Source: Nitrospinaceae bacterium
GTDB taxonomy: Bacteria > Nitrospinota > Nitrospinia > Nitrospinales > Nitrospinaceae
Direction of reading: 5' to 3'
NCBI GenBank assembly: GCA_029261535.1
Contig: JAJDBF010000011.1
Span: 1 to 64,000 of the forward strand
DNA length: 64,000 nucleotides
A program made the translations under genes and the position numbers. Of the stretch, positions 41,928 through 50,178 are shown piece by piece (the stretch's first letter is position 1; every line of letters starts with the position of its first letter). The notes below the pieces were generated by a model. That model searched no databases and was not told the origin of the DNA. It saw only the letters and a list, made by a program, of their open reading frames with translations.

Positions 41928-42947
41928 TCATCGCCCGGCATAGTGAAACATGCGGTCGACGCAGGCGAGAGCGCGTTGCTGGACTTCGGGGGCAATGTTA
42001 ACGATGTTCTCCGGTAGCGGTTGCTCGAGGGTGCTGGCAATATGGGTCAGACAATTCGATTTCATATAGCGGCACATGGTGCAGGACCCGACGAATTGTT
42101 TTTCAGGGTACTCAGTCTGCAAAATTCCAGTGAGTCCGCACTCGGTCAAAAGAAAAAACGAATCGCTTTTTGATTCGCGCACATGCTCCAGCATGCCGGT
42201 GGTGCTACCAACATAATCGGCCTTTCCCACCACGGGTGGTGAGCATTCCGGATGCACCAGAATTTCAACGCCCTCATTATTTTTCCGGATAAAATCAATC
42301 GATCCCGCCTCATACTCCTCGTGGACATAACAGGTGCCATCGTAAAAATCGATCTGCTTGCTCGAACCTTTTTCCTTTAGAAAGTCGATGACATTTTGCG
42401 CCATGAGTTTGTCCGGCAGGAAATAGATTTTGTCGTTCTCAATGGCTTCGATGATCTTGTAGACGTTGGACGAAGTCACGCACACGTCGCACTCGGCTTT
42501 AACATCTGCCGTCGTGTTGATGTAGCAGACGAAGGTGTGGTCAGGGTATTCGCGGCGCAGTTGCTTGACGATTCCGGCGTTGATGCTGTCCGCCAGTGAA
42601 CAACCGCCGTTGGGATTGGGGTCCAGAACGGTTTTTTCCGGATTAAGAATTTTAGCCGTCTCCGCCATGAAACGAACCGCAACGAACACGATCACATCCG
42701 CATCGGATTGCCGCGCTTTTTTTGACAGCCCGTAAGAGTCGCCAGTGTAATCAGCAACGCTGAACAGAACTTCCGGAGCGACATAATTGTGTGCGAGGAT
42801 GATCGCGTTCTTTTCCTGTTTGAGCTGTTCGATTTTTTCTATGTAGGGGAGCATGCGGGCGCAATGCTCTTCGGTGAATTCACAAAGAGGACTGCCGACG
42901 CGGTAGTGCCGAAGTTTTTCGTAAAGTGATTGCGCAGTGATTGTCAT
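41928..42947 (-). CDS. nadA: quinolinate synthase NadA
   Basis: 339 residues. It condenses iminoaspartate with dihydroxyacetone phosphate to quinolinate in NAD biosynthesis, using a [4Fe-4S] cluster. Cluster cysteines are seen in NGGCSLADS, VHPECSPPV and GSCTMCRYMK. Other family marks are AIILAHNYVAPEV and YVGSTTGMLEH. Length matches the ~340-residue form. It follows the HIT gene with a 3-nt gap, so the two are co-transcribed. No other nad genes are in the window. Confidence 0.94.
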   Translation of the reverse strand: MTITAQSLYEKLRHYRVGSPLCEFTEEHCARMLPYIEKIEQLKQEKNAIILAHNYVAPEVLFSVADYTGDSYGLSKKARQSDADVIVFVAVRFMAETAKILNPEKTVLDPNPNGGCSLADSINAGIVKQLRREYPDHTFVCYINTTADVKAECDVCVTSSNVYKIIEAIENDKIYFLPDKLMAQNVIDFLKEKGSSKQIDFYDGTCYVHEEYEAGSIDFIRKNNEGVEILVHPECSPPVVGKADYVGSTTGMLEHVRESKSDSFFLLTECGLTGILQTEYPEKQFVGSCTMCRYMKSNCLTHIASTLEQPLPENIVNIAPEVQQRALACVDRMFHYAGR

Positions 42948-42950
42948 GGT

Positions 42951-43295
42951 TCATCCGGGAGGCCATTGCATGGCCCGTCCCGCCAGTAAATGAAAATGAA
43001 TGTGAAACACGGATTGACCCGCCCCGGCACCGCAATTGACCACTACGCGGAAGCCCGATTGATCAAACCCACCATCGCACGCAAGTTTGCCCGCCACCTC
43101 GTGAACCCGACTCATCACCGACCGGTCTTGCTCCTCCAGTTCCAGCAGGGTGGGGATGTGACGTTTGGGGATGATGAGCAGATGCGTTGGCGCCTGCGGG
43201 TTGACATCCTTGATGACAAACAATCCCTCGTCTTCAAAAACTTTTTCCGCAGGGATTTCGCCCTGGTCTATTTTGCAGAAAATACAGTCTGACAT
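42951..43295 (-). CDS. HIT-family (HinT) nucleotide phosphoramidase
   Basis: 114 residues. N-terminal CIFCKIDQGEIPAEKVFEDE is typical of HinT, and the histidine triad HIHFHLLAGR is near the C-terminus. HinT-type proteins hydrolyse adenosine phosphoramidates. The gene lies directly upstream of nadA. Confidence 0.92.
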   Translation of the reverse strand: MSDCIFCKIDQGEIPAEKVFEDEGLFVIKDVNPQAPTHLLIIPKRHIPTLLELEEQDRSVMSRVHEVAGKLACDGGFDQSGFRVVVNCGAGAGQSVFHIHFHLLAGRAMQWPPG

Positions 43296-43572
43296 TTTGG
43301 TAGCCGGGTAAAGTTTTTAAAATTAAGGAGACCTCTGCATAACCCAAAAACCAAAAGCAAAGGCGAGATTCTTCACTTCACTACGTTTCGCTCAGAATGA
43401 CATGCGGTGGTTTTTGTTGCCACTCCGCCGACCGCTAGGTCCAGCAAGGAGTCTGAATGACAGTTCGTTGATTTTATGTGTCACATTCAAGAGAGCGAGT
43501 AGCGTTCTTGAAAGGGAATAAAAATCCTGCCGAAAAAGTTTTCTGTCGGCCCTCCGCAAGGAGCGGCTAGCA
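43296..43572. repeat. repeat-rich intergenic region after the proteasome operon
   Basis: No gene. Contains an inverted TCATTCTGA repeat (43360-43399) and CAAGAGAGCGAGTAGCGTTC near 43489, a relative of the block at about 30186. Confidence 0.6.
43360..43399 (-). repeat. TCATTCTGA dispersed repeat, copy 10 (inverted)
   Basis: AAGGCGAGATTCTTCACTTC ... GCTCAGAATGAC. Confidence 0.75.
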
Positions 43573-45030
43573 TTAGCGGAAGAAGGAGTCGCGATCGTAA
43601 GGTTGTTGCAGGTCGAGATTGTTCAGGTAATCGCGGATTTCCTTCTTGTACGAAATAAACGGATCCAGCATTAAAAAAGGTTCTTCTTTATTGAGGCGAA
43701 AACCGATCCAGTCGATCAGGTAACCCGTTTGGCTTTGCGCCAGCGTTTTTACCAACTCGCCACGACCATCGGCGCGCGTGCCTTTCGGTGCCGTGCCCTT
43801 GGCGTGTTCGACTGCCGAATCCGTTGTCCGTCGCCAAGCATCACCTGTTTCCTCCAATCCCCAGTATAAACCTTTTTGCCGGTTGAGATTATGGTATTCG
43901 AGGTCGAGACTTTTGATCCAAGGATCCTGCCAGGACAAATCCTGCGCCTTCATGAACTCGGTCAGCATCCAGTATTTACTGGCCCAGTCGACTCTGCCGA
44001 GCAAGGCTTCCGGGCCTTTCGGGATATCGGTCAATACCGATTCCCAGGCCTCAATCACCCAGTCCGTGTCGGTCGAGCTTCCTTTGAGATGTTCTTTCGC
44101 GCAATTCACCATTTCCCATTGCAACTCCAGAGCCGTCGAGCGTTTGCCGTCACGCAAAGTGACTTCCCATTTAAAATCCGGATCGCGCGAGATGTCGCGC
44201 ATGGTGGAAACCGAATCGGCTAAAATCCAGTCTGGGTCGGAGACACCCAGCTCGATCAGTTCCATCAGCACCGCCGTGGACCCCATCTTCAGGGCGGTGG
44301 CGAATTCGCTCATATTGGAATCGCCTACCAGCAGATGGATGCGGCGGTACTTGCTCGGGTCGGACAGCGGTTCATCGCGCGTGTTGACGATGGCGCGGTT
44401 GTACTGCACCCAGCGATAAAATTCGTTGGGGATGTGATCGGCGCGCTGGGAAATCTGAAAATCGACTTGTTCCTGCTCTTTGCGCGTGTGGTTCACTTCA
44501 TCCCAGTCGCGGAAAGGTTGCGGGTTGCAGGCACCGGTTCGCCCGGCACCGGCATAGATTTGCCGCGTGACCAGGAAGGAGGCCAGCATGCGCAGGTTCT
44601 CGCGATTATCAAACTGGAAGGCGCGACTGACCAGGTAATTTTCATGGCAACCAAAAGTCGCGTTGGTTTCCAGATCGACGTTGTTCTTGATGATGGACAC
44701 CTGATCGCCCCAACCCATTTCCTCGACCGCATCCTGCACCACCATGTCGCCGGCGCGATCGTAGGTGACAAGGTCCGTCAGGTTGGAGCATTCCGGCGAC
44801 GCGTATTCGAGGTGACCCATATCAAGGTAGACGCGACCACCGTTGACCAGAAACCCGCCGTTGCCCGGCGGCTCGTCGTTGGCCCGGTAATGCAAATCGA
44901 GCACGCCGGTTTTTTTATCGAAGATGTGATTCTTGAGGCGCACCGCTACATCAACTGAGCCGTATTTAAAGTCGTCACCATTTATTAAAAGACCGTATTC
45001 AGTCTCAATCCCGTAGATGCGTCTTTTCAT
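43573..45030 (-). CDS. pafA: Pup--protein ligase PafA
   Basis: 485 residues. PafA attaches the C-terminal glutamate of Pup to substrate lysines (glutamine-synthetase-like fold). Marks: RRIYGIETEYGL at the start, VNGGRVYLDMGHLEYASPEC with the catalytic Asp near 70, NTRDEPLSDPSKYRRIHLLV and GDSNMSEFATALKMGS. It lacks the extra N-terminal loop found in Dop, which separates the two paralogues. Its start overlaps the prcA stop by 4 nt, making it the last gene of the proteasome operon. Confidence 0.93.
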   Translation of the reverse strand: MKRRIYGIETEYGLLINGDDFKYGSVDVAVRLKNHIFDKKTGVLDLHYRANDEPPGNGGFLVNGGRVYLDMGHLEYASPECSNLTDLVTYDRAGDMVVQDAVEEMGWGDQVSIIKNNVDLETNATFGCHENYLVSRAFQFDNRENLRMLASFLVTRQIYAGAGRTGACNPQPFRDWDEVNHTRKEQEQVDFQISQRADHIPNEFYRWVQYNRAIVNTRDEPLSDPSKYRRIHLLVGDSNMSEFATALKMGSTAVLMELIELGVSDPDWILADSVSTMRDISRDPDFKWEVTLRDGKRSTALELQWEMVNCAKEHLKGSSTDTDWVIEAWESVLTDIPKGPEALLGRVDWASKYWMLTEFMKAQDLSWQDPWIKSLDLEYHNLNRQKGLYWGLEETGDAWRRTTDSAVEHAKGTAPKGTRADGRGELVKTLAQSQTGYLIDWIGFRLNKEEPFLMLDPFISYKKEIRDYLNNLDLQQPYDRDSFFR

Positions 45031-45782
45031 GAAAGGCAGGCCGATTTTAATTTTTCGATTTCATCGGGTGCGAGGGCGCGGTACAAGGCCTTGCGCTCGG
45101 TGTCGGTGGAAAGAACACCGACTTCCAGTGTCCATTTATCGAAGGCTTCTTTTAAAGTTGGGGCCGGGTCGTCCGACTCTTCATTGGACTCTTTATCAGC
45201 GACATCGCGTTTGCCTTCTTCCCAGATGTTGCACGCCTTTTTGAGTGCGTCTTCAAGGGGCATGGAGGCGAAGTCGGTGGCCTCGATTTTTTCTTGAACG
45301 GCATCGGAAAGTTTTGAGTCCCCAGAAATGACAACACCTTTTTTGAAGGTTTCCCAGTGACCGTCGTAATTGACCCGGTAAAACGAGGGGCGGTTGTCGA
45401 AATCGATTTCCATCAGCAGGAGCTGGATCAGATAAGGCGCGCGCACAATTTCTTCAAAATTTTGTTTGAGAGACGGGGCGATGCCAAATTGCAGGAGCCG
45501 CGCAATGGTCACATCTTTTTCTGAGCGGTTGAAGCCTTCCAGATGCGCCATGTCGAGCAGAGTCATGCGAAGCCGTTCGACATCTGCCGGGTGACCCAGT
45601 CCGCCTAAGGCGATGCGGTCGTACAGTTCAAAAATTTTCCCCGGTTGCGGTGAAAACCCCAGCATGAGGGTGCCGTCCTTATAGGGCACGGCAATCACCG
45701 GTTGTCCTTTTTTCAGTTTTTCCTGAACGTAACTGTGCCGGGTGGAGATGGCTTCCAGCCAGCGAAATGGTTCTTCAAACAT
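45027..45782 (-). CDS. prcA: 20S proteasome alpha subunit PrcA
   Basis: 251 residues. Matches the actinobacterial-type alpha subunit: YVQEKLKKGQPVIAVPYKDG, KIFELYDRIALGGLGHPADV and ERLRMTLLDMAHLEGFNRSE. Alpha rings gate the core and dock the ATPase. The C-terminal ~60 residues form a charged tail (KRDVADKESNEESDDPA) before a final helix. It lies 14 nt downstream of prcB and overlaps pafA by 4 nt. Confidence 0.92.
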   Translation of the reverse strand: MFEEPFRWLEAISTRHSYVQEKLKKGQPVIAVPYKDGTLMLGFSPQPGKIFELYDRIALGGLGHPADVERLRMTLLDMAHLEGFNRSEKDVTIARLLQFGIAPSLKQNFEEIVRAPYLIQLLLMEIDFDNRPSFYRVNYDGHWETFKKGVVISGDSKLSDAVQEKIEATDFASMPLEDALKKACNIWEEGKRDVADKESNEESDDPAPTLKEAFDKWTLEVGVLSTDTERKALYRALAPDEIEKLKSACLS

Positions 45783-45796
45783 GATGGTCTCTTATA

Positions 45797-46594
45797 TCAA
45801 GTGCGTTGAATGGCCTGTTGGAAAAGCGATGCCACTTCTTCTTCTGGAAGAAAGTGATAACCCTTGGTCGTGATGCAGGCGATGATGGGGAAAATGTTGT
45901 CATCCGGCCTTGCTTGCCCGGTGGCAGAATCGAACCGGCCCGCTGTCTGGAGCAGGCGGATAGCCAACTGTGATGCTTCTTCTTTGGAGCGTTGGTTGAG
46001 AGGGCTTTGCCCCCACAGGTCTTCGTATTCCAGAACGCCGCGGATGACCGGCGAGCCCGATCCGGTTGCCGTGTGTGTCCGGATTTCAAACTGCGCCCCG
46101 AGCATGTCGTAAAAATAAATCATCGGGGTGTCGCTCTTTAAATTGTAGGTGGCAAAAATCGGACTGACGGCACCGACACCTTGCAGGGCAAGGCCCATAT
46201 TGTCTTTCAGCAGGCGCGACAAGGCGCGGACTTTGCCTTCGGTCGAAAGCGATTGCAACTGCGACCGTCGGTAGTATTCAAAGTTGTGCGATAGCACGCG
46301 GGCCATTTCAAAAGCGGTGGCGGGAACCCCGGCGATCGCCATCAGCGAGTAGTCGTCGATGGGGATGACCTTGTCGCAACGCTCGTACATGATGGCGTTG
46401 CCCGCGGTGGCACGTCGGTCGCCAGCGATCAGCACGCCATCTTTATAATGGAACGCCAGCACCGTGGTGCCCTGGGTCAACTGCGTCTTGTCAATACCGG
46501 GCATACTGGAGGCATCCGGCCAGGCATAACCCGAACGGTGGAGGAGGTCGATGAAATCACCCTGCTGTTGATTGTCCAAAATCGGATGACTCAT
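45797..46594 (-). CDS. prcB: 20S proteasome beta subunit PrcB
   Basis: 265 residues with a propeptide of about 42 residues. Cleavage at QLTQG|TTVLAFHYKDGVLI would expose Thr43 as the N-terminal nucleophile. The supporting Asp (AGDRRATAG) and Lys (CDKVIPIDDYSL) are present, as is the conserved SGSPVIRGVLE loop. The subunit provides the proteolytic sites of the core particle. It overlaps the pup stop by 4 nt. Confidence 0.95.
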   Translation of the reverse strand: MSHPILDNQQQGDFIDLLHRSGYAWPDASSMPGIDKTQLTQGTTVLAFHYKDGVLIAGDRRATAGNAIMYERCDKVIPIDDYSLMAIAGVPATAFEMARVLSHNFEYYRRSQLQSLSTEGKVRALSRLLKDNMGLALQGVGAVSPIFATYNLKSDTPMIYFYDMLGAQFEIRTHTATGSGSPVIRGVLEYEDLWGQSPLNQRSKEEASQLAIRLLQTAGRFDSATGQARPDDNIFPIIACITTKGYHFLPEEEVASLFQQAIQRT

Positions 46595-46782
46595 TGACCC
46601 GTGCGCTGTTTGTATTTTTCTGATTGTTTCGGGTCGACCTTCTTCATGCGTTTGAGAAGATCATCCCGACCTGGGCGGGAAACATCCGGACGGCTCGGTC
46701 CGGCATCCTTGCGATCCGGCGCAGGGTTATTTTTTTCCTCCCGGCGCAGGGGATCGTTCATTTCAATAGGCTGTGTCGTCAT
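46591..46782 (-). CDS. pup: prokaryotic ubiquitin-like protein Pup (Gln form)
   Basis: 63 residues, highly charged and probably disordered, ending ..KYKQRTGQ. The terminal Gly-Gln means it must be deamidated by Dop before ligation by PafA. The C-terminal half (DDLLKRMKKVDPKQSEKYKQ) would form the helix that binds the ARC coiled coil. It overlaps dop and prcB by 4 nt on each side. Too short and composition-biased to identify without this context, but position and C-terminus are decisive. Confidence 0.93.
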   Translation of the reverse strand: MTTQPIEMNDPLRREEKNNPAPDRKDAGPSRPDVSRPGRDDLLKRMKKVDPKQSEKYKQRTGQ

Positions 46783-48272
46783 GCGAACTGCTCCTTGCGT
46801 GATTGCAGTGTAAGTTCCACGTCATTTTGCGTGATGACGTCCGTCAAGTCCAGCACTTCCCCATCGTCAAATTCGACGCCGGTCCAGTGTATTTTGCTTA
46901 TCCGGTCTTTGTGTAATTGTACCATTTGTCCACGAATTACCGCACGGGTATCCTGCGGTGGGCAGTGGATAGCGTTGTTCACCCGGTCCCGGGGGATCAG
47001 ATTGGTGATTCCCTCCTGCGCTTGCAACGCTGTGTACAGGCCGCGCTCCGGGTTCAGGTTGTGGTATTCCAGGTCCAGACTTTGCAGGACAGGATCATCC
47101 CACCCGATGTTTTCCGATGCCATGAATTCCTTGTACAGACTGCGCTTGATGGCCCAGTCGATGCGGTCGTCCAGTTGGCTCGGGTCCTGATCGAGATCGT
47201 CCAGAGTGCGACCCCATTCGCGCAGGACCCAGTCGTATTCTTCGCGCTGGTTTTCTTCGTCCGCCGGCGGATGCTTGGCAACCTGTTCGAGATAGGCACG
47301 TTGGATTTCCAGGGGAGTGATTTTTCCTGATTGTTTTCGATTGAGAGAAACTTTTCCGGAAAGATCGCGCGACACAGTCCGGCAGTCACTGACCGGGTCT
47401 TGAAGCTCCGGGAAAGCGATCAGCTTTTCTTCACCGATCAGGCGTAACACCTGCCGCGTGGTTCCGACCTTGAGTGCGGTGGCGTAAGACGACATATTTG
47501 CATCACCAAGAATCAGATGAAGTCGGCGGTATTTTGAGGTGTCAGCGTGCGGTTCATCGCGCGTGTTGACGAGGGGCCGTTTGGTCATCGTTTCGATATT
47601 CATGAGTGCTTCCATGAAATCGGAACGCTGGGCCAGTTGCAGGCCGGTGAACCCATCGGCATGTGCACCTTCCGCTCCCACTTTCCCGGCACCGGCGTAC
47701 AACTGCCGCGTCACCAGAAAAGCCAGCAGGCCGTTGGCCCAGGTCTCGAAAGGAAGCGCGCGGGGAATAAGGTAATTGTCGTGCGTGCCGTAACTGTGAC
47801 CGCTGTAATCGGTGTTGTTCTTGAACACCTGCAAGCCATCGGTGCCGATGGCTTCATTACGCAGACGGACGCACTCGCGCACGATGTCTTCGCCCGCCAT
47901 GTCATGCGCGACCAGATCAAACAGGCTGGCGCATTCCGGCGTGCCGTATTCGGGATGGGTGTGATCGTTATAGAAACGGGCACCGTTGGTCAGCACCCGA
48001 TCACTTTTCATATCGAGGTAGGAGTAAGAACGTTTGCGGTCTTCCGCGCAAAACTCGTCTTCTTCTTCATCCTGTGCCAGATGAGTGACCGTGAAGCCGC
48101 GCATGTCGAGGTGCGTGCGTTCCTTGCGATAATTCCATTTTTGAAACACGCTGGTCTGCTGGCAGACGCGCAACAGTTCCATCGATTCCTCGACCGGGTC
48201 GGAGCTCTCGATATCTTCGCGGATGATGCCGTACTCGGTTTCGATGCCAAGCAATGGGACTTGCTGGTTCAT
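46779..48272 (-). CDS. dop: Pup deamidase/depupylase Dop
   Basis: 497 residues, paralogue of PafA. It converts the Pup terminal Gln to Glu and removes Pup from proteins. The Dop-specific insertion is present (about 40-92: KWNYRKERTHLDMRGF then an acidic loop), before LTNGARFYNDHTHPEYGTPE with the catalytic Asp near 103. Further marks are FKNNTDYSGHSYGTHDNYL, RPLVNTRDEPHADTSKYRRL and GDANMSSYATALKVGT. It overlaps the ARC gene and pup by 4 nt each. Confidence 0.93.
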   Translation of the reverse strand: MNQQVPLLGIETEYGIIREDIESSDPVEESMELLRVCQQTSVFQKWNYRKERTHLDMRGFTVTHLAQDEEEDEFCAEDRKRSYSYLDMKSDRVLTNGARFYNDHTHPEYGTPECASLFDLVAHDMAGEDIVRECVRLRNEAIGTDGLQVFKNNTDYSGHSYGTHDNYLIPRALPFETWANGLLAFLVTRQLYAGAGKVGAEGAHADGFTGLQLAQRSDFMEALMNIETMTKRPLVNTRDEPHADTSKYRRLHLILGDANMSSYATALKVGTTRQVLRLIGEEKLIAFPELQDPVSDCRTVSRDLSGKVSLNRKQSGKITPLEIQRAYLEQVAKHPPADEENQREEYDWVLREWGRTLDDLDQDPSQLDDRIDWAIKRSLYKEFMASENIGWDDPVLQSLDLEYHNLNPERGLYTALQAQEGITNLIPRDRVNNAIHCPPQDTRAVIRGQMVQLHKDRISKIHWTGVEFDDGEVLDLTDVITQNDVELTLQSRKEQFA

Positions 48273-49897
48273 ATAATGGACCGGCGCATCGTATGCTGGG
48301 CGGCATTGTCGGAGTCATCGGGCCGTCGGACGCGCGCCACCTGCTTCGGATCAAAGTCGAGCAGTTGCAACCAGTCTTCCATGTTGGAATCGGCGGGGAG
48401 GACGCTGTTGTCGGTGAACTCAACCCGCAGGGCGTCGACAAGATCATCGACTTTCATCACCAGATCTTCACCGTTGATGGCGCGTTCGATGGCGGTTTCC
48501 TTGGCGCGGCTGACGATTCCTTCGAGGATGGCACCGGAGATGAAATCTTTCCAGTACAGTTTTTTGAAATCACCACTTTTGAGCGTTAGCACCAGCGCAA
48601 CCTGTTCCTGGGTTCGAGCGAACAGTTTATCGAGGAACGGCTCGGTGGTTTTTTCCAGACTGCCTTCCAGCGGCAGGTTGGGTTTCAGATAAACCTTGAG
48701 GATGGCGGAGCAGTCATCGCGGCTGGGTCGACCCACTTTTATTTTTTTATCAATGCGACCGGGCCGCAAAATTGCCGGGTCGATGAGGTCGGGTCGATTG
48801 GTGGCGAGGATCACCACCATGTCGCGCACCGACTGGATGCCGTCCATCTCCGCACAGAACATGGGCACCAGCGTGTTGGAGATGTTGTGTCCGCGCCAGG
48901 CTTGCCGCGTGCCGAGAACCGATTCCGCCTCGTCAATAAAGATGAAAGGGAAATGCCCTTTCTCTTTATAGTCGCGTGCCTTCTGAAAAATTTCGCGGAC
49001 TTTGCGTTCGGATTCACCGAGCCACATGTTGAGGATTTCCGGACCCTTGACGTGAATGAAGCGGCCTTCGAGTTCCTGACCGTTTTCTTCCAGACTCTGT
49101 TCACTTTTTAATTTTTCGATGATGTCCGAAAGAATGGCTTTGCCAATGAGGGTTTTACCGCAACCGGGCGGCCCGTAAAACAGAAACCCTTTGGGCATCT
49201 TGTATTCCATCTTTTGCAGGATTTCAGAATGCAGGATGGGATACTCGATGACCTTGCGCACTTCTTCGACCACGTGTTGCTGTCCGCCGACCTGATTCCA
49301 GGTGACGGGGACGAAATCATCATCGATGGCATTTTTGGATTTGCGTTTGGGAAGCCGCGCGACCATCACTTTTTGCGTGGGGTCGAGGATGACTTCATCG
49401 CCTTCGCGCAAACCTTCCGTGTCAAAATCATCGGCAGGCTTTACCATGTTCTCGGCGGTGCCGGTGCCGCTGGCGATCATCCATTGTCCGTCTGCGAGGC
49501 GCGAGGCAATACGACCGACCGGACCCATATCGGGCTTCGGCAATTTTTGAATGGCAACAAAGGCTTCGTTGACGGCGACAATGTCGCCCACTTTAAGAGG
49601 ACCTTCTTCGAGAATTTCTGGAGATGCCGCCGCCTGGTATTCGGTGCCACCGACATTGAGGCGGTACAGGTCGTCAAGACCCTCGCCCATGATCGTGCCA
49701 ATGCGGTGCGCCGGTTGCTTCAGTTTCTGGATGGTCTCTTCCAGCGTGCGGGCCTTCAACGCATATTGCTGAGCCGTCTGTTGGGCCTGCATAAGAGCAT
49801 CGCGCAGGTCGAACACTTTTTGTTGCAGGTCCGGCTGATCGGTTGTTTCTTCCAGAATCTGATCGATCAGTTCTGTGATGTGACTGGGGTCTCCCAT
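48269..49897 (-). CDS. arc: proteasome-associated AAA+ ATPase ARC (Mpa)
   Basis: 542 residues, first gene of the operon. Order: N-terminal coiled coil (about 25-62) that captures Pup, two OB folds (about 65-180), AAA+ domain with Walker A GPPGCGKT (about 242-249), pore region, Walker B FIFIDEAESV and sensor ATNRPDLIDPAILRPGRID. It unfolds pupylated proteins and feeds them to the 20S core. The C-terminus is ..MRRSII, without the Gln-Tyr-Leu end by which mycobacterial Mpa docks to the alpha ring. Confidence 0.94.
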   Translation of the reverse strand: MGDPSHITELIDQILEETTDQPDLQQKVFDLRDALMQAQQTAQQYALKARTLEETIQKLKQPAHRIGTIMGEGLDDLYRLNVGGTEYQAAASPEILEEGPLKVGDIVAVNEAFVAIQKLPKPDMGPVGRIASRLADGQWMIASGTGTAENMVKPADDFDTEGLREGDEVILDPTQKVMVARLPKRKSKNAIDDDFVPVTWNQVGGQQHVVEEVRKVIEYPILHSEILQKMEYKMPKGFLFYGPPGCGKTLIGKAILSDIIEKLKSEQSLEENGQELEGRFIHVKGPEILNMWLGESERKVREIFQKARDYKEKGHFPFIFIDEAESVLGTRQAWRGHNISNTLVPMFCAEMDGIQSVRDMVVILATNRPDLIDPAILRPGRIDKKIKVGRPSRDDCSAILKVYLKPNLPLEGSLEKTTEPFLDKLFARTQEQVALVLTLKSGDFKKLYWKDFISGAILEGIVSRAKETAIERAINGEDLVMKVDDLVDALRVEFTDNSVLPADSNMEDWLQLLDFDPKQVARVRRPDDSDNAAQHTMRRSII

Positions 49898-49987
49898 TTT
49901 GGCTCCGTCAGGACTGAATGCGTGGCCTCGACCTCCACAGGCTGTTGCGTGCGGAGGTGGCTCTCTCTATTGAATGCCTGTTATTTT

Positions 49988-50015
49988 ATTATGTTGGAAA
50001 AACTGAGTATTTCAA
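49988..50015 (-). promoter_or_regulatory. candidate sigma-70 promoter of the proteasome operon
   Basis: On the minus strand TTGAAA (50015-50010), 16-nt spacer, CATAAT (49993-49988), about 90 nt upstream of the ARC start. Confidence 0.45.
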
Positions 50016-50086
50016 CCCTTTTCGCACTTTCGGAGGACTGGGGCTAAAACAATGGTTTTTTTGCCTTTACATCTCATCCGCAAGCC

Positions 50087-50114
50087 TTGCCCTTTAGTGC
50101 GATAAGTCTATAAT
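50087..50114 (+). promoter_or_regulatory. candidate sigma-70 promoter of the nucleotidyltransferase-like gene
   Basis: TTGCCC (50087-50092), 16-nt spacer, perfect TATAAT (50109-50114), about 65 nt before the start. It diverges from the proteasome promoter across a 70-bp gap. Confidence 0.55.
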
Positions 50115-50178
50115 ATTCTATACGTTTCCAGAAAGTTTTACAAAATCTCACGATTTTTCATTGAGAAGGTCCACTCCA

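Noticed and set aside
43573-45030. Calling this gene Dop rather than PafA
   Set aside because: It lacks the Dop-specific loop before the catalytic-Asp segment; that loop is present in the paralogue at 46779-48272.
47547-48692. 381-codon plus-strand frame opposite dop and arc
   Set aside because: Spans the junction of two well-supported genes on the other strand and has no domain.
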